DNA from: Devosia beringensis
GTDB taxonomy: Bacteria; Pseudomonadota; Alphaproteobacteria; Rhizobiales; Devosiaceae
Direction of reading: 5' to 3'
DNA: 64,000 bases
Assembly: GCF_014926585.1 (NCBI RefSeq)
Contig: NZ_CP045422.1
Coordinates: 434,001-498,000, forward strand
Shown: one piece after another, positions 27,411 through 36,198 of the stretch
How positions within the stretch are numbered: the stretch's first letter is position 1
How the letters are laid out: the number at the start of each line of letters is the position of its first letter
The notes under the pieces: generated by a model
Databases searched by the model: none
The model's input: only the letters and a program-made list of their open reading frames with translations
Told to the model about the DNA's origin: nothing
Position numbers and translations under genes: made by a program

Positions 27411-28531
27411 GGTTGAGCTCCCGTGATGGTGAGGCCGGCTTCGAGCGCAATGGTATCGAGATCGCCCCGGTCGAAGGCCTGGGGATAAGCGGCGACGGCG
27501 GCGTCAAAGGCGGCCTGGGCCTTGGCCTTGTCGTTGAGCACCAGATAGGCGCGCACCAGCTGGGTCCACTCCTCGACGGAGCCGCCGCTGGCGGCCAGTC
27601 GACTGGCAAGGCCGGTGACCATCTGGCCGATCATCTCGGTTTCCTCGGCGCTGAAGGCCTGGGCCGGGGCGCCGGCCGGAACCGCGCCGTCATTCTGCGC
27701 CACGGCCAGGCCCTGCCGGGCCGAGGCCAGCCAGGGCTCGTCGCCGACCGACAGCGCCAGCGCGGCATTCCAGGCGTCGACGGCGGCAGTGAATTCCCCC
27801 TGCCGGGTCAGTTCGGATGCCAGATAGAGCCGCGACATGACATGGCGCGGATCGCTCTGCGCGGCGGCGCGCAGCAGGGTCATGGCGGAAGGCGAGCCGG
27901 CGCCCTCTGCCGCCAGCAGCAGGGCTTCGGCCTGCCGCGTCTGAAGGTCGGGCGTCGGCACAGACAGCGCGATGATGCGGCCATAGGCATTGGCGGCATC
28001 GGCATAGCGGCCGATCTGGAGATAGGCCGGGGCGATTACCGTCCAGCCGCGCAGGTCATCGGGATTGTCTGCAAGGGCGGTTTCGATGCGGGCAATGGCG
28101 GCATCGAGGTCAAGACCACCAGCGGCCAGGGGATCGGGGCTTTCGGCCATGGCGCGCGTGGCCAGCGGCTGCGATGGCAGGTCCGGACTGCCCAGCATGG
28201 CGTAGAGCGCCAGGGCGAGAATGGCCATGGCGCCGAGCCCGGCCAGCAAGGGCGTGCGACCCAGTTCGGGGCGGGGCCCGGTGGCAGGCCGGCTTTCGGC
28301 CTTGAGGCGCAGGATTTCGCGGGCGAGCTCGGCCTTGGCGGCCAGCGCATCGGCCTCTTCGAGCTTGCCGGCGGCAAGGTCCGCGTCAATGCCGGCCAGC
28401 ACAAGGGCGAATTGGTCATTGCTACCGGCCATTTCCGCTCGCGTTGCGTTGACCGTCCGCGGGCCGGCTGCGTAAACAAGGGCAGCGCACGCAATGGCGG
28501 TAACAGCGATGGCGATAAACCAGAAAATCAT
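27407..28531 (-). CDS. ccmI: Cytochrome c maturation TPR protein CcmI/CycH
   Basis: About 374 residues. Two N-terminal membrane segments flank a cytosolic loop with a leucine-rich heptad (LEEADALAAKAELAREILRL), followed by a periplasmic part with TPR-like repeats (PDDLRGWTVIAPAYLQIGRY and similar). CcmI binds apocytochrome c and delivers it to CcmF/CcmH. I chose the ATG at 28531 (MIFWFIAIAVTAI); the in-frame ATG at 28564 adds eleven hydrophilic residues before the membrane helix and is less likely. First gene of the operon, divergent from an oxidoreductase pair. Confidence 0.9.
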   Translation of the reverse strand: MIFWFIAIAVTAIACAALVYAAGPRTVNATRAEMAGSNDQFALVLAGIDADLAAGKLEEADALAAKAELAREILRLKAESRPATGPRPELGRTPLLAGLGAMAILALALYAMLGSPDLPSQPLATRAMAESPDPLAAGGLDLDAAIARIETALADNPDDLRGWTVIAPAYLQIGRYADAANAYGRIIALSVPTPDLQTRQAEALLLAAEGAGSPSAMTLLRAAAQSDPRHVMSRLYLASELTRQGEFTAAVDAWNAALALSVGDEPWLASARQGLAVAQNDGAVPAGAPAQAFSAEETEMIGQMVTGLASRLAASGGSVEEWTQLVRAYLVLNDKAKAQAAFDAAVAAYPQAFDRGDLDTIALEAGLTITGAQP

Positions 28532-28654
28532 GGGTCCCGGATGCTGGGCGCCGGCATGGCGCAACTGGGTTCCATCTATAACCGGAATGCGGCGGAAAAC
28601 TACCCGGACAGCGCCCGGAACAGGGGACGCATTGCCACAGGCAGGCGCCGGCGC

Positions 28655-29719
28655 ATGAGCCAGCTCAAGGCCGACTTCCTGATCATCGGCAGCTCGCCGC
28701 TGGCGCGCCTGCTGGCCGGCCTATTGGCCTCGCGCCATGGCAAAACCGTGCTGCTGCAGGCCCGGCACCTGGCGGGCCGGCGCGTGCGGCCGGGCATGCA
28801 TCTGTCGGTGGGGGCGATCACCCGGCCGGAGAGCTGGGCGCTGCTGGCCGCCACCGTGCCGGAAACCACGCGGCTGCTGCGCCGGATCGGCACGCGCGGG
28901 GTCCTGAGGCGACTCGACCCGATCCTGTTTGCCGATCAGGCATGGGGTCAGGCGGCTCTGGGCCATATCCGGCATATGGCGGCAGGCTTCGGTCTCGCCG
29001 CCGAGCGGCTGCCGCTGCACAGAATGGGTCCCGACCGCGAAGGCCTGGTGCTGCGCGATGCCGTCCTGCTGAACCGGCCGGTACTGGAGCCGGCGCTGGA
29101 TCGCTGGCTGGTCCAGCTGGGGGTGCGGCGGCTCGATCCGGATATGATCATAGACGTCGCCGGCGACGGAAGGGCGGTGGTGACACTGGAGGACGCGCGC
29201 ATCGAGATCGGCCAGACGCTGCTGGCCGATGACGCGGCCATCCTCAACCATGTGCCCGACTTCGCCTGGCCGGCGCTGCTGCACCGGCAGGACGCCAGCC
29301 TCATTCTCACCCGGCCCGTGCCACCCATCGCGGCCCCGGTAATGCTGGCGCTCGATGCCGGCATCGTGCTGCAGCAGCAGCAGGAAGGCGGCGTGCTGGG
29401 CCAGGGCAAGGGCGACATTGTCGGCCTGGCGGGTCAGTTGGGCGTGCTGCTCGGCCTGCCCGATGCCTTCGAACAGGCGGGTCAGGCCAGCATTGTCAGC
29501 GTCAGCACCCGTGACGGCGCCCCGGCTTTGGGCCGCGTGGGCGGCGTGGGGCCCGATATCCTGGCCGGCTTCGGCCCTGTCGGGGCGTTTCTGGCTCCGG
29601 CCCTGGCGCGCTGGCTGTGCGGGGTGGCCAGTCCGGCGGAAAACGCCTGGTGCGGCGCGCGTCTGGTCAATCGCGATGGCGGCATGGCCCCGGTCAGCGA
29701 CATCGGAGCCATGCCATGA
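28655..29719 (+). CDS. Putative FAD-dependent oxidoreductase subunit, degenerate dinucleotide motif
   Basis: A 354-residue protein with an overall NAD(P)/FAD oxidoreductase look: the N-terminal beta-alpha-beta unit ADFLIIGSSPLARLLAGLL and a C-terminal DGAPALGRVGGVGPDILAGFGPVG, which resembles the end of FAD-binding oxidoreductases. The GxGxxG loop is reduced to GSSPLA, and the acidic residue expected after the second strand is Q (VLLQA), so FAD binding is doubtful. The stop overlaps the start of the next gene by ATGA. I read the pair as the two subunits of a sarcosine- or opine-oxidase-like enzyme; the substrate is unknown. The ribosome site is weak and the true start could lie a little upstream. 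Confidence 0.65.
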   Translation: MSQLKADFLIIGSSPLARLLAGLLASRHGKTVLLQARHLAGRRVRPGMHLSVGAITRPESWALLAATVPETTRLLRRIGTRGVLRRLDPILFADQAWGQAALGHIRHMAAGFGLAAERLPLHRMGPDREGLVLRDAVLLNRPVLEPALDRWLVQLGVRRLDPDMIIDVAGDGRAVVTLEDARIEIGQTLLADDAAILNHVPDFAWPALLHRQDASLILTRPVPPIAAPVMLALDAGIVLQQQQEGGVLGQGKGDIVGLAGQLGVLLGLPDAFEQAGQASIVSVSTRDGAPALGRVGGVGPDILAGFGPVGAFLAPALARWLCGVASPAENAWCGARLVNRDGGMAPVSDIGAMP

Positions 29720-31737
29720 GGGGACAGCCCAATCGCCTCGCGGCTGAGACCGCCGGCTCCTTTGCCGGCAGTGCCATCGACCGCGCCCAGCCGCTGCAGT
29801 TCCGCCTCGACGGGCGCGTCATCCATGGCTTTGTCGGCGACAGCGTGCTCAGCGCCGTGCTGGCAGCCGGTGTGGACAGGATCGGCCGGCGGGGCGACGG
29901 GCCTGTCGCGCTGTCGAGCCGCTTTGCGCCCTCCATCCTGCCCTCGTCGCTGGCGCATGACCCGCAGCAGGCGCTGGCCATGGCCCGAACCCCGGCGACC
30001 GCCGGCGCGGATTATGTGACGCTGCCGCACCAGAAGCGGCCGGCCTGGCTGGCGGGACTGCGCCGCGTGCTGCGGCCGCGCGATACGCTGGGGCTGGACC
30101 TGAGCGAAGGCGCCGCCCCGCCCCTGCCCTACATGGAGAGCCTCGGCACCCTTGAGGCGCCGGCCGATCTGATCGTGGTGGGCGGCGGCGTGTCGGGCAT
30201 GGCCGCAGCGGTGGCGGCAGCCCAGGCCGGGTTGCGCGTCATCCTGCTCGAGGCGGCGGCCCGGCTGGGCGGCAGCGCCCAGCTGTTCGGCACGCTGGAG
30301 GGCGAAGAAACCGCCGATGCCAGCCTGTTGCGGCTGGGCACCGCCATTGCCGGCTCCGGCGCCATTACCGTGCTCACCCGCGCGGCAGTGTTTGCCGCAA
30401 GGCCGGGCGCGGTGCGTGTCCACATTACCGATACGACAGATGGGCAACCCACCGGCCGCGTGACGGAACTGCACGCCCGTTACATCGTGCTGGCCACCGG
30501 CGCCAGCGAGCGGCTGCCGGTCTTTGCCGGCAACCGGCTGCCCGGTACGGTCGGGGTGCGGGAAGCCTATGACCTGGCCCAGCATTACGGGGTCTGGTGC
30601 GGCCAGTCGGCGCTGGTTGCGACAGCCAGCAATGTCGCCTATCGGCTAGCCATGCTGGCGCGCGATGCCGGTATTGCCGTGCCGCGCATCATGGACAGCC
30701 GCACCCAGCCGCAGTCGCGCTTCATCGAATATTCCAAGGCCTATGGCATCACCCTGGCAGCGGGCACCAGCCTCGTCGAGGCGCGGCCGGGTCCCCAGGG
30801 CCGCGGCCTGACCGTCGCCCCGCATCTGCGCGTCGACCGGTTCAGCCGCGACGAGCCCCTGCTCACTGCCGATCGCCTCATCCTTTGCGGCGGCTGGCAA
30901 CCGGCGCTTGACCTGTGGCACATGGCCGGCGGCACCAGTGTGTGGAACGCCGAGGCGCAGGTGCTGACGGCCAGCCATGGCCCCGACGGCCTGGTGCTGG
31001 CGGGCAATGCCGCGGGTCATCGCGGCCATCACGCCTGTCTGGCAAGCGGGGCGGCGGCGATTGATCGCCTGCTCGGCCGGCCCGAGGCGGCTGTCACCGA
31101 ACTGGAAGTCGATCCGATCTATGAAAGCCGCGATGGCGCAACGCCCGTGGCGCCGGCGCCGGTTGGGGGCGGCGGGGCCGCTTTCCTCGATGCGGAACGC
31201 AGTGGCGTGGTGCGACCGGCGGCGCTGCCGTTGCGCTGGTCCGAGCGGTTACCCTGGGCCCGGCGCACAGTCGCATGGGCGCTGGCGGACGGACCGCTGG
31301 CCCTGACCTGCAGTGATATCGCCGCCGGCGTGCAGCTGGGCCTGATCGCGCCCGAACGCGCCGGGGCCGTGGCGCGGGAGCGGGTGGCCATGGTCGCCAT
31401 GGCGACTGCGGCGGTCAATGCGTCAGCGCTCGTTCCCCTGCCCGCGCCGCCGCTGGTGCCGGACTTCCTGAGCGGGCGGTTTGGCGCGGACGCGCAATTG
31501 TGGCTGATTGCGCCCGATGAAGCCCGTTTGCTTGAGCCGGGCGCGCTCATCCAGGCTAATGTGGACAGTCTTGATCCGCTGGGTGCCATCGGGGTGGTGC
31601 TGCGCCAGACCGAGGCCGGTGCCGTCGCGCTGATCGCCGCCAGCCATGTCCGGGTCGAGCAGAGACTGGTCGTGCGCGAGCCCGGTCGCGCCACCGCCAT
31701 ACGGCTGCTGGCAACCTGGGACGGGAAAGCTGGCTAG
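29716..31737 (+). CDS. Sarcosine oxidase alpha-like FAD protein lacking the C-terminal domain
   Basis: A 673-residue protein. It starts with a short 2Fe-2S_4-like domain (QPLQFRLDGRVIHGFVGDSV) of the kind found at the N-terminus of sarcosine oxidase alpha. A canonical FAD site DLIVVGGGVSGMAAAVAAAQ follows, then ATGASERLPVFAGNRLPGTV and a second Rossmann part with ALVATASNVAYRLAMLARDA, also a sarcosine oxidase alpha trait. The tail is shorter than in full alpha subunits (near 1000 aa) and has no clear aminomethyltransferase-type domain. Its start overlaps the previous gene, which suggests a heteromeric amine or imino-acid dehydrogenase. Confidence 0.7.
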   Translation: MRGQPNRLAAETAGSFAGSAIDRAQPLQFRLDGRVIHGFVGDSVLSAVLAAGVDRIGRRGDGPVALSSRFAPSILPSSLAHDPQQALAMARTPATAGADYVTLPHQKRPAWLAGLRRVLRPRDTLGLDLSEGAAPPLPYMESLGTLEAPADLIVVGGGVSGMAAAVAAAQAGLRVILLEAAARLGGSAQLFGTLEGEETADASLLRLGTAIAGSGAITVLTRAAVFAARPGAVRVHITDTTDGQPTGRVTELHARYIVLATGASERLPVFAGNRLPGTVGVREAYDLAQHYGVWCGQSALVATASNVAYRLAMLARDAGIAVPRIMDSRTQPQSRFIEYSKAYGITLAAGTSLVEARPGPQGRGLTVAPHLRVDRFSRDEPLLTADRLILCGGWQPALDLWHMAGGTSVWNAEAQVLTASHGPDGLVLAGNAAGHRGHHACLASGAAAIDRLLGRPEAAVTELEVDPIYESRDGATPVAPAPVGGGGAAFLDAERSGVVRPAALPLRWSERLPWARRTVAWALADGPLALTCSDIAAGVQLGLIAPERAGAVARERVAMVAMATAAVNASALVPLPAPPLVPDFLSGRFGADAQLWLIAPDEARLLEPGALIQANVDSLDPLGAIGVVLRQTEAGAVALIAASHVRVEQRLVVREPGRATAIRLLATWDGKAG

Positions 31738-32951
31738 CTGGTGCGTTCGGCCGAGGCGCGGGCGCGCCGCAGGGTTTCGGCATATTCGGGATTGAAGCGG
31801 ACTTCGGCCATCTTGATGCCGGCGTCGAGGCGGGCGGCGATCACCGGATCGGCCGGGTTCTGGCGGATCAGCTCGAGATTGCGCTGCAGCTGCATTTCCA
31901 GCGCCTCGCCCGACTGGCTCCAGGCCTGGTCGAACACGGCATTGAGCGCCATGGAGGCGCGGCAGTCGCGCACCGTGGCCAGGAGGTAAATGCCGTTGAT
32001 AGCGGCCAGGATGCGATCGTCGTCGAGACGGTCGGCGCTGGCGTCACGACCGCGGCGCAGCGCCTGGTTGAGATCTGGCACCACTTCTCGCAGGCGCGGC
32101 TCGATGCGGTCGGACACCTGTTTGGTGAGGCCCGACAGCACGGCGGCCCACTGGCTGCCACGTTCGAATTCAATATAGCCGGTCAGGGCGCGCACCAGGC
32201 GGTGGAAGCGCTCGAGCCCACGGCAGACCAGGTCGATATCGGCGAAGGGCCCGGTGGGCTGCAGCAGATGGATCTGGTTTTGCGCATGGGCCAGCATGGC
32301 GTCGATCACCGGCGAAAAGCCGCTGCGCGATACCGACAGCTCATTGGCATTGCCGGACAGCTTGATGACGGTGGTGATCAGCCGGGTCGGATTGGCGATC
32401 TGCCCCATGGCGGCATGGAACAGCAGCGCGGCCAGCGGCTGGTCATTGAGCGGCATGGATTGCAGGGCGGTGCCCAGGGCGGAATCCTCGCCGATGGCAT
32501 TGATGGCCTTGCCGAAGGCGACGGCCTTGGGCAGCAGCGGCCGGCCGCGCAGGGCATTGAGCAATTGCGGCAGGGCGGCGCGAGCTTCGTCGCTGCCCAG
32601 CATGGCGCGCAGGCGACGGCCGACCTCGGGATCGGCCTCGGCGGCAGTCAGTGCTGCCTTCATCCGCGCCATGACCTTGGCCATTTGCGGCTCGAGCGCG
32701 GCGGCAGTCAGGCTGCCATCGGCAATCTCGTCGGCCGAAATGAAATCGCCGCAGAGGTCACGATAGACCCAGGTCCAGCCGGCCACGATGCTGCTGCGCC
32801 GAATCGATCCCTGAAACGAAAATGTCGCAGGATCTTCGACGACCACAACATCGAGCATGCCGGCAAAAGGCCGCACGACCGGGCGCGCGGCGCGGCTGGA
32901 GGAGCGGGCAGCGGGGACTGCAGGTTCGGATCGATTGGCAGCTTGGGACAT
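31734..32951 (-). CDS. Conserved-looking hypothetical protein, 405 aa
   Basis: I do not recognise the family. The protein is hydrophilic with a low-complexity start (SQAANRSEPAVPAARSSSRA) and a long, mostly alpha-helical body rich in A, L and R. No signal peptide, membrane helix or catalytic motif is visible. It shares the four bases CTAG with the convergent oxidoreductase gene, each strand reading its own TAG. Codon use matches its neighbours, so it is probably a genuine resident gene. It lies between the feu-like and ccm loci. Confidence 0.7.
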   Translation of the reverse strand: MSQAANRSEPAVPAARSSSRAARPVVRPFAGMLDVVVVEDPATFSFQGSIRRSSIVAGWTWVYRDLCGDFISADEIADGSLTAAALEPQMAKVMARMKAALTAAEADPEVGRRLRAMLGSDEARAALPQLLNALRGRPLLPKAVAFGKAINAIGEDSALGTALQSMPLNDQPLAALLFHAAMGQIANPTRLITTVIKLSGNANELSVSRSGFSPVIDAMLAHAQNQIHLLQPTGPFADIDLVCRGLERFHRLVRALTGYIEFERGSQWAAVLSGLTKQVSDRIEPRLREVVPDLNQALRRGRDASADRLDDDRILAAINGIYLLATVRDCRASMALNAVFDQAWSQSGEALEMQLQRNLELIRQNPADPVIAARLDAGIKMAEVRFNPEYAETLRRARASAERTS

Positions 32952-33038
32952 ATAAGCAGTCGGTCTGGGAAGCGATACTGGCCCAAGCCTATCTGCCGTT
33001 GGTAAATAATCCTTACTGCCCGAGCCGAAGGATCGTGT

Positions 33039-33515
33039 TTATGCAGCGCCTTTTTCGACGGTCCAGTTGCCGGTCTGCTCGCGGCAGGCAGTACCCTTCT
33101 TGACGAAGTCCTGGCCACCGATCTTGACGGTGTGGGTGAAGTCGCGGCAGTCGAGATTGTTGACGCGGACATAGGGGCCGACGGCAACAGAGCCCGACGT
33201 GCCGGCAGTGCCGGTCCAGGCGCGGGGGGCGCCGGGGCGGCCAAACTGCAGCGCATAGAACTGGGCGGTATTGGCGGCTGCCGTGTCGGCGCTCGACATG
33301 CGGGCCGCGGCGGCAGCATCGACAAAGCCGCTCGACACACTCGTTGTTGCCAAAGCCTGCTGGGTGGTCTGGGCCGGGCTGGCAACCATCGGGGCGGCAA
33401 ACAGCGGCGCGGCCGCGACGACGGGCGCCTGAACCACCTGAGTCGTACCGGTGCTGCTGCACGCAGCCAGGGTCAGGGCGAGCAGTGGCGTGGCAAGGAT
33501 GGCGAAGCGGTTCAT
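33039..33515 (-). CDS. Putative outer-membrane lipoprotein, 17-kDa-antigen-like
   Basis: A 158-residue protein with a lipoprotein signal: MNRFAILATPLLALTLAACS, the LAAC lipobox being cut before the cysteine. An alanine/valine-rich spacer follows, then a C-terminal domain with VGPYVRVNNLDCRDFTHTVK and GTACREQTGNWTVEKG, which resembles the surface-antigen domain of alphaproteobacterial 17-kDa-type lipoproteins. The ATG at 33515 has an AGAGG site; an earlier in-frame ATG at 33548 would place residues before the signal. It sits just downstream of the feuPQ-like pair. Function unknown. Confidence 0.75.
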   Translation of the reverse strand: MNRFAILATPLLALTLAACSSTGTTQVVQAPVVAAAPLFAAPMVASPAQTTQQALATTSVSSGFVDAAAAARMSSADTAAANTAQFYALQFGRPGAPRAWTGTAGTSGSVAVGPYVRVNNLDCRDFTHTVKIGGQDFVKKGTACREQTGNWTVEKGAA

Positions 33516-33573
33516 ATTTTCAGGCCTCTGGATGGTTGGATGCGTCATGTTGTTGCAATAAGGCGAAAGTGCG

Positions 33574-34959
33574 TCAGCCTGCAGCCCGGGCCACCCCGCC
33601 CTGGCGTGCCGTCGGCAGCCGCAGCTCGACCTGCAAACCGCCCAAGGTCGAGCGTTTCAAGGTCAGCGTGCCGCCGTATACATCCACCAGTTCCTTGACG
33701 ATATCGAGCCCCAAGCCGCTGCCGGGTGTTTTCTCGTCCAGCCTGACACCGCGACGCAACACTTTTTGCGCGTCCGCCTCGCTGAGGCCGGGGCCATCGT
33801 CGTCAATGCGGATCAGCAGGCTGGTGCCCGAGGTGCCGCGTTCTGCATCAAGGCGCAGTTCGACCCGTCCGGCAGACCACTTGCAGGCATTGTCGAGCAG
33901 GTTGCCCGCCATTTCCTCGAGGTCGGCTTCATCGCCGCGGAACCAGGGCAAAGCGGCATCGATCGGCGGCTGGGTGATGGCAACATCGGGATGGATCTTG
34001 GCCATGACCCGGCTCAGGCGCAGCAGAACCTGGGCAGCATCGGCCTTCTTGCCGACCAGGTCGGTGCGGGCCGTCAGCCGGGCGCGGTCGAGATAGGTGC
34101 TGACCATGGCGCTCATCTTGGCGCTTTGCGCCAGCACCACATCGGCGAGGCCGCCCTTTTGCGCCCCGGCCTCGTTGCGCAGCACGGCGAGCGGCGTCTT
34201 GAGCCCATGGGCCAGGTTGCCCACCTGGTTGCGCGCCCGCTCGATGATCTGGGCATTGGAGGCCAGCAATTCGTTGACCTCTTCGGCCAGAGGCGCAATT
34301 TCGCGCGGATACGATCCGGTCACCGCCACGCTCTCGCCCTCGCGCACACTTTCGATGGCGGCACTCAGCCGGTCGATGGGCCGCAGGGCAAAACGGGCGA
34401 TGATGAAGCTCATCACCGCCAGCATCACCCCCACCGCGCCCAGCACGATGAAGGCCTGACCGCGGAAATCGTCGACGAGGCCGAGGATTTCGCTGAGATT
34501 GCCGGTGACGACGATTTCATAGGTCTGGGGGGCCACTGTCACCCGCCGCTCGACGACGCGAACGCGCGTGCCGAAGGCATCGTCGGTGATGGCGGTGTCG
34601 CGGCCGGTGGCGCTGGCCGGGCCGGCAATGTCGGGCATGTCGATGCCGACCACCGAAGGGGAGAGGTTGTAGAGCGTGCCGTCGGTGTCGCGGATGATCC
34701 AGTACCAGCCCGAGCGCGGCCGGCCGAAGCGCGGATCGGTCAGTTCGATGGCGTCGCTTTGCGGATCGCCGGTTTCCAGCAGCGCCCCGGTCAGGCTCTC
34801 GATATGGAAGTCCAGCGTTTCGGTCAGCGAGGTGTCGAGCGCCCGCGAATAGAGGTCGGTCAGCAAAAAGCCGGTGGCCACCAGCGCCACGATCAGCCAG
34901 CCGGCCGACAGCCAGAGCAGCGATGCGGCAATCGAGCCCTTGCGCATGGATCGCGTCAC
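33574..34959 (-). CDS. feuQ: FeuQ/PhoQ-like sensor histidine kinase
   Basis: About 461 residues from GTG 34959; ATG 34947 is an equal alternative. TM1 (SLLWLSAGWLIVALVATGFL), a periplasmic loop of about 140 residues, TM2 (FIVLGAVGVMLAVMSFIIA), HAMP, then the H-box NLAHGLKTPLAVLRNEA, typical of PhoQ-type kinases, and a HATPase domain with NLLDNACKW, DDDGPGLSE and GSGLGLDIVKELVDVYGG. In rhizobia FeuQ partners FeuP and its periplasmic face is inhibited by FeuN; the locus lies near cycHJKL, as it does here. The name rests on that gene order plus the H-box type, not on alignment. Confidence 0.75.
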   Translation of the reverse strand: MTRSMRKGSIAASLLWLSAGWLIVALVATGFLLTDLYSRALDTSLTETLDFHIESLTGALLETGDPQSDAIELTDPRFGRPRSGWYWIIRDTDGTLYNLSPSVVGIDMPDIAGPASATGRDTAITDDAFGTRVRVVERRVTVAPQTYEIVVTGNLSEILGLVDDFRGQAFIVLGAVGVMLAVMSFIIARFALRPIDRLSAAIESVREGESVAVTGSYPREIAPLAEEVNELLASNAQIIERARNQVGNLAHGLKTPLAVLRNEAGAQKGGLADVVLAQSAKMSAMVSTYLDRARLTARTDLVGKKADAAQVLLRLSRVMAKIHPDVAITQPPIDAALPWFRGDEADLEEMAGNLLDNACKWSAGRVELRLDAERGTSGTSLLIRIDDDGPGLSEADAQKVLRRGVRLDEKTPGSGLGLDIVKELVDVYGGTLTLKRSTLGGLQVELRLPTARQGGVARAAG

Positions 34960-34963
34960 GACG

Positions 34964-35623
34964 CTAATCTTCAGCGATCTGGTAGCCCAGCCCGCGCACG
35001 GTCTGGATGCAGTCCTCGGGCAGTTTCTTGCGCAGCCGGCCGACAAAGACCTCGATGGTGTTGCTGTCGCGGTCGAAGTCCTGGTCGTAGAGGTGTTCAG
35101 TCAGCTCGGTGCGCGAGATCACCTTGCCCTTGTGGTGCATCAGATAGGTGAGCAGGCGCAGTTCGTGGCTGGTCAGCTTTACAGACTGGCCATCGACCGT
35201 CACCTTGCCGGAACGCGCGTCGAGCCGGACGCTGCCCGAGACGATTTCGTTGGAGGCCAGGCCCGCCGCGCGGCGCACCAGAGCACGGATGCGGGCCAGA
35301 ACCTCTTCCATGTGGAAGGGCTTGGCGACATAGTCGTCGGCGCCGGCATCGATGCCCTGCACCTTGTCGCTCCAGCGGTCGCGCGCCGTCAGCAGCAGCA
35401 CCGGCATGGTCTTGCCGGCCCGACGCCAGGATTCGAGCACAGAGATACCATCCATCTGCGGCAGGCCGATATCGAGCACCACGGCGTCATAGGGTTCGGT
35501 TTCGCCGAGGAAGTGTCCCTCCTCACCGTCAAAGGCCACGTCGACGGCATAGCCGCCCTCGGTCAGGGCGTCCTTGAGTTGGCGATTGAGGTTGATGTCG
35601 TCTTCGACAACGAGAATGCGCAT
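34964..35623 (-). CDS. feuP: FeuP/PhoP-like OmpR-family response regulator
   Basis: A 219-residue regulator beginning MRILVVEDDINLNRQLKDAL. The receiver domain has acidic ED/D, phospho-acceptor D in AVVLDIGLPQMDG and K in VAKPFHMEEV. The winged-helix domain has KLTSHELRLLTYLMHHKGKV and ends TVRGLGYQIAED. The kinase gene starts within a few bases of its stop. In Sinorhizobium and Brucella the FeuP system controls export of cyclic glucans and envelope functions; whether that holds here cannot be read from this window. The small secreted protein gene just upstream completes a feuN-feuP-feuQ layout. Confidence 0.8.
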   Translation of the reverse strand: MRILVVEDDINLNRQLKDALTEGGYAVDVAFDGEEGHFLGETEPYDAVVLDIGLPQMDGISVLESWRRAGKTMPVLLLTARDRWSDKVQGIDAGADDYVAKPFHMEEVLARIRALVRRAAGLASNEIVSGSVRLDARSGKVTVDGQSVKLTSHELRLLTYLMHHKGKVISRTELTEHLYDQDFDRDSNTIEVFVGRLRKKLPEDCIQTVRGLGYQIAED

Positions 35624-35649
35624 ATCCGGCCCCGCGGCGTTGGCTTGGT

Positions 35650-35943
35650 CTATTGGGCGCTCAGCACCAGGTTCTGGGCTTCCCCGGAAGCGGCCAGCAC
35701 GCCGATATGGTAGACGAGACGCCCACCCTCGTCACACACGGCGACATTGAGCACCTTGGCGCTGCCATCGATGCCGGCCGAGGCCAGCACGGCATCAAGC
35801 GACATGATCTGGCCGGAGGCCACCGCCTCCTGGATCTGGCGATTGTCGAGACAGGCCTGCGCCTGGGCTGCGCCGGAGCCCAGCAAAGCAAGCGCCAGCG
35901 CCAATGCAAGCGGGGCCAGACGGAGGGGAAACAGTGTTTTCAT
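35650..35943 (-). CDS. Small secreted PepSY-like protein, candidate FeuN
   Basis: A 97-residue exported protein: signal peptide MKTLFPLRLAPLALALALAL to about GAAQA, then a short domain (ACLDNRQIQEAVASGQIMSL and VLNVAVCDEGGRLVYHIGVL) with two cysteines and a PepSY-like strand pattern. It precedes the feuP-like regulator by 26 bases in the same direction. In rhizobia FeuN is a small periplasmic protein encoded upstream of feuP that restrains FeuQ; position, size and export fit, but similarity was not tested. No strong ribosome site is seen. Confidence 0.6.
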   Translation of the reverse strand: MKTLFPLRLAPLALALALALLGSGAAQAQACLDNRQIQEAVASGQIMSLDAVLASAGIDGSAKVLNVAVCDEGGRLVYHIGVLAASGEAQNLVLSAQ

Positions 35944-36003
35944 GGGCGCAATCTAGGGCAGCATTGCTGAATGGGACATGAATGGGGCGCCTTGGCCAAT
36001 ATG

Positions 36004-36198
36004 TCAAAACTTCAATGAGCTGCCGGCATCGCGCAGGATGGCATTGGCAGTGTGCCGGCTTTTGAGGTTGCGGGGCACGATCAGTGTCCTGACGGATAAA
36101 TTGATCCACTTTTCGTGTGATCCCTTGGCATTGACCAGCTTGTTGTACCCCAGCTGGCGGAGTTCGCTGACAACCGCCCTATAGTAGCCGTCAACCAA
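36004..36198 (-). CDS. hicA: HicA-type toxin (mRNA interferase)
   Basis: A 64-residue protein with the HicA fold marks: ELRQLGYNKLVNAKGSHEKW, where the histidine in GSHEKW is the catalytic residue of this dsRNA-binding nuclease family, and a C-terminal RHTANAILRDAG. The first codon is TTG directly abutting the antitoxin TGA, so translation is coupled and probably low, which suits a toxin. It is the second gene of a HicB-first pair. The family call is good; activity is untested. Confidence 0.75.
   Translation of the reverse strand: MVDGYYRAVVSELRQLGYNKLVNAKGSHEKWINLSVRTLIVPRNLKSRHTANAILRDAGSSLKF

Noticed and set aside
27413-28654. Upstream extension of the oxidoreductase frame across ccmI
   Set aside because: The extension is antisense to ccmI and has typical shadow composition; the protein proper begins at MSQLKADFLIIG.
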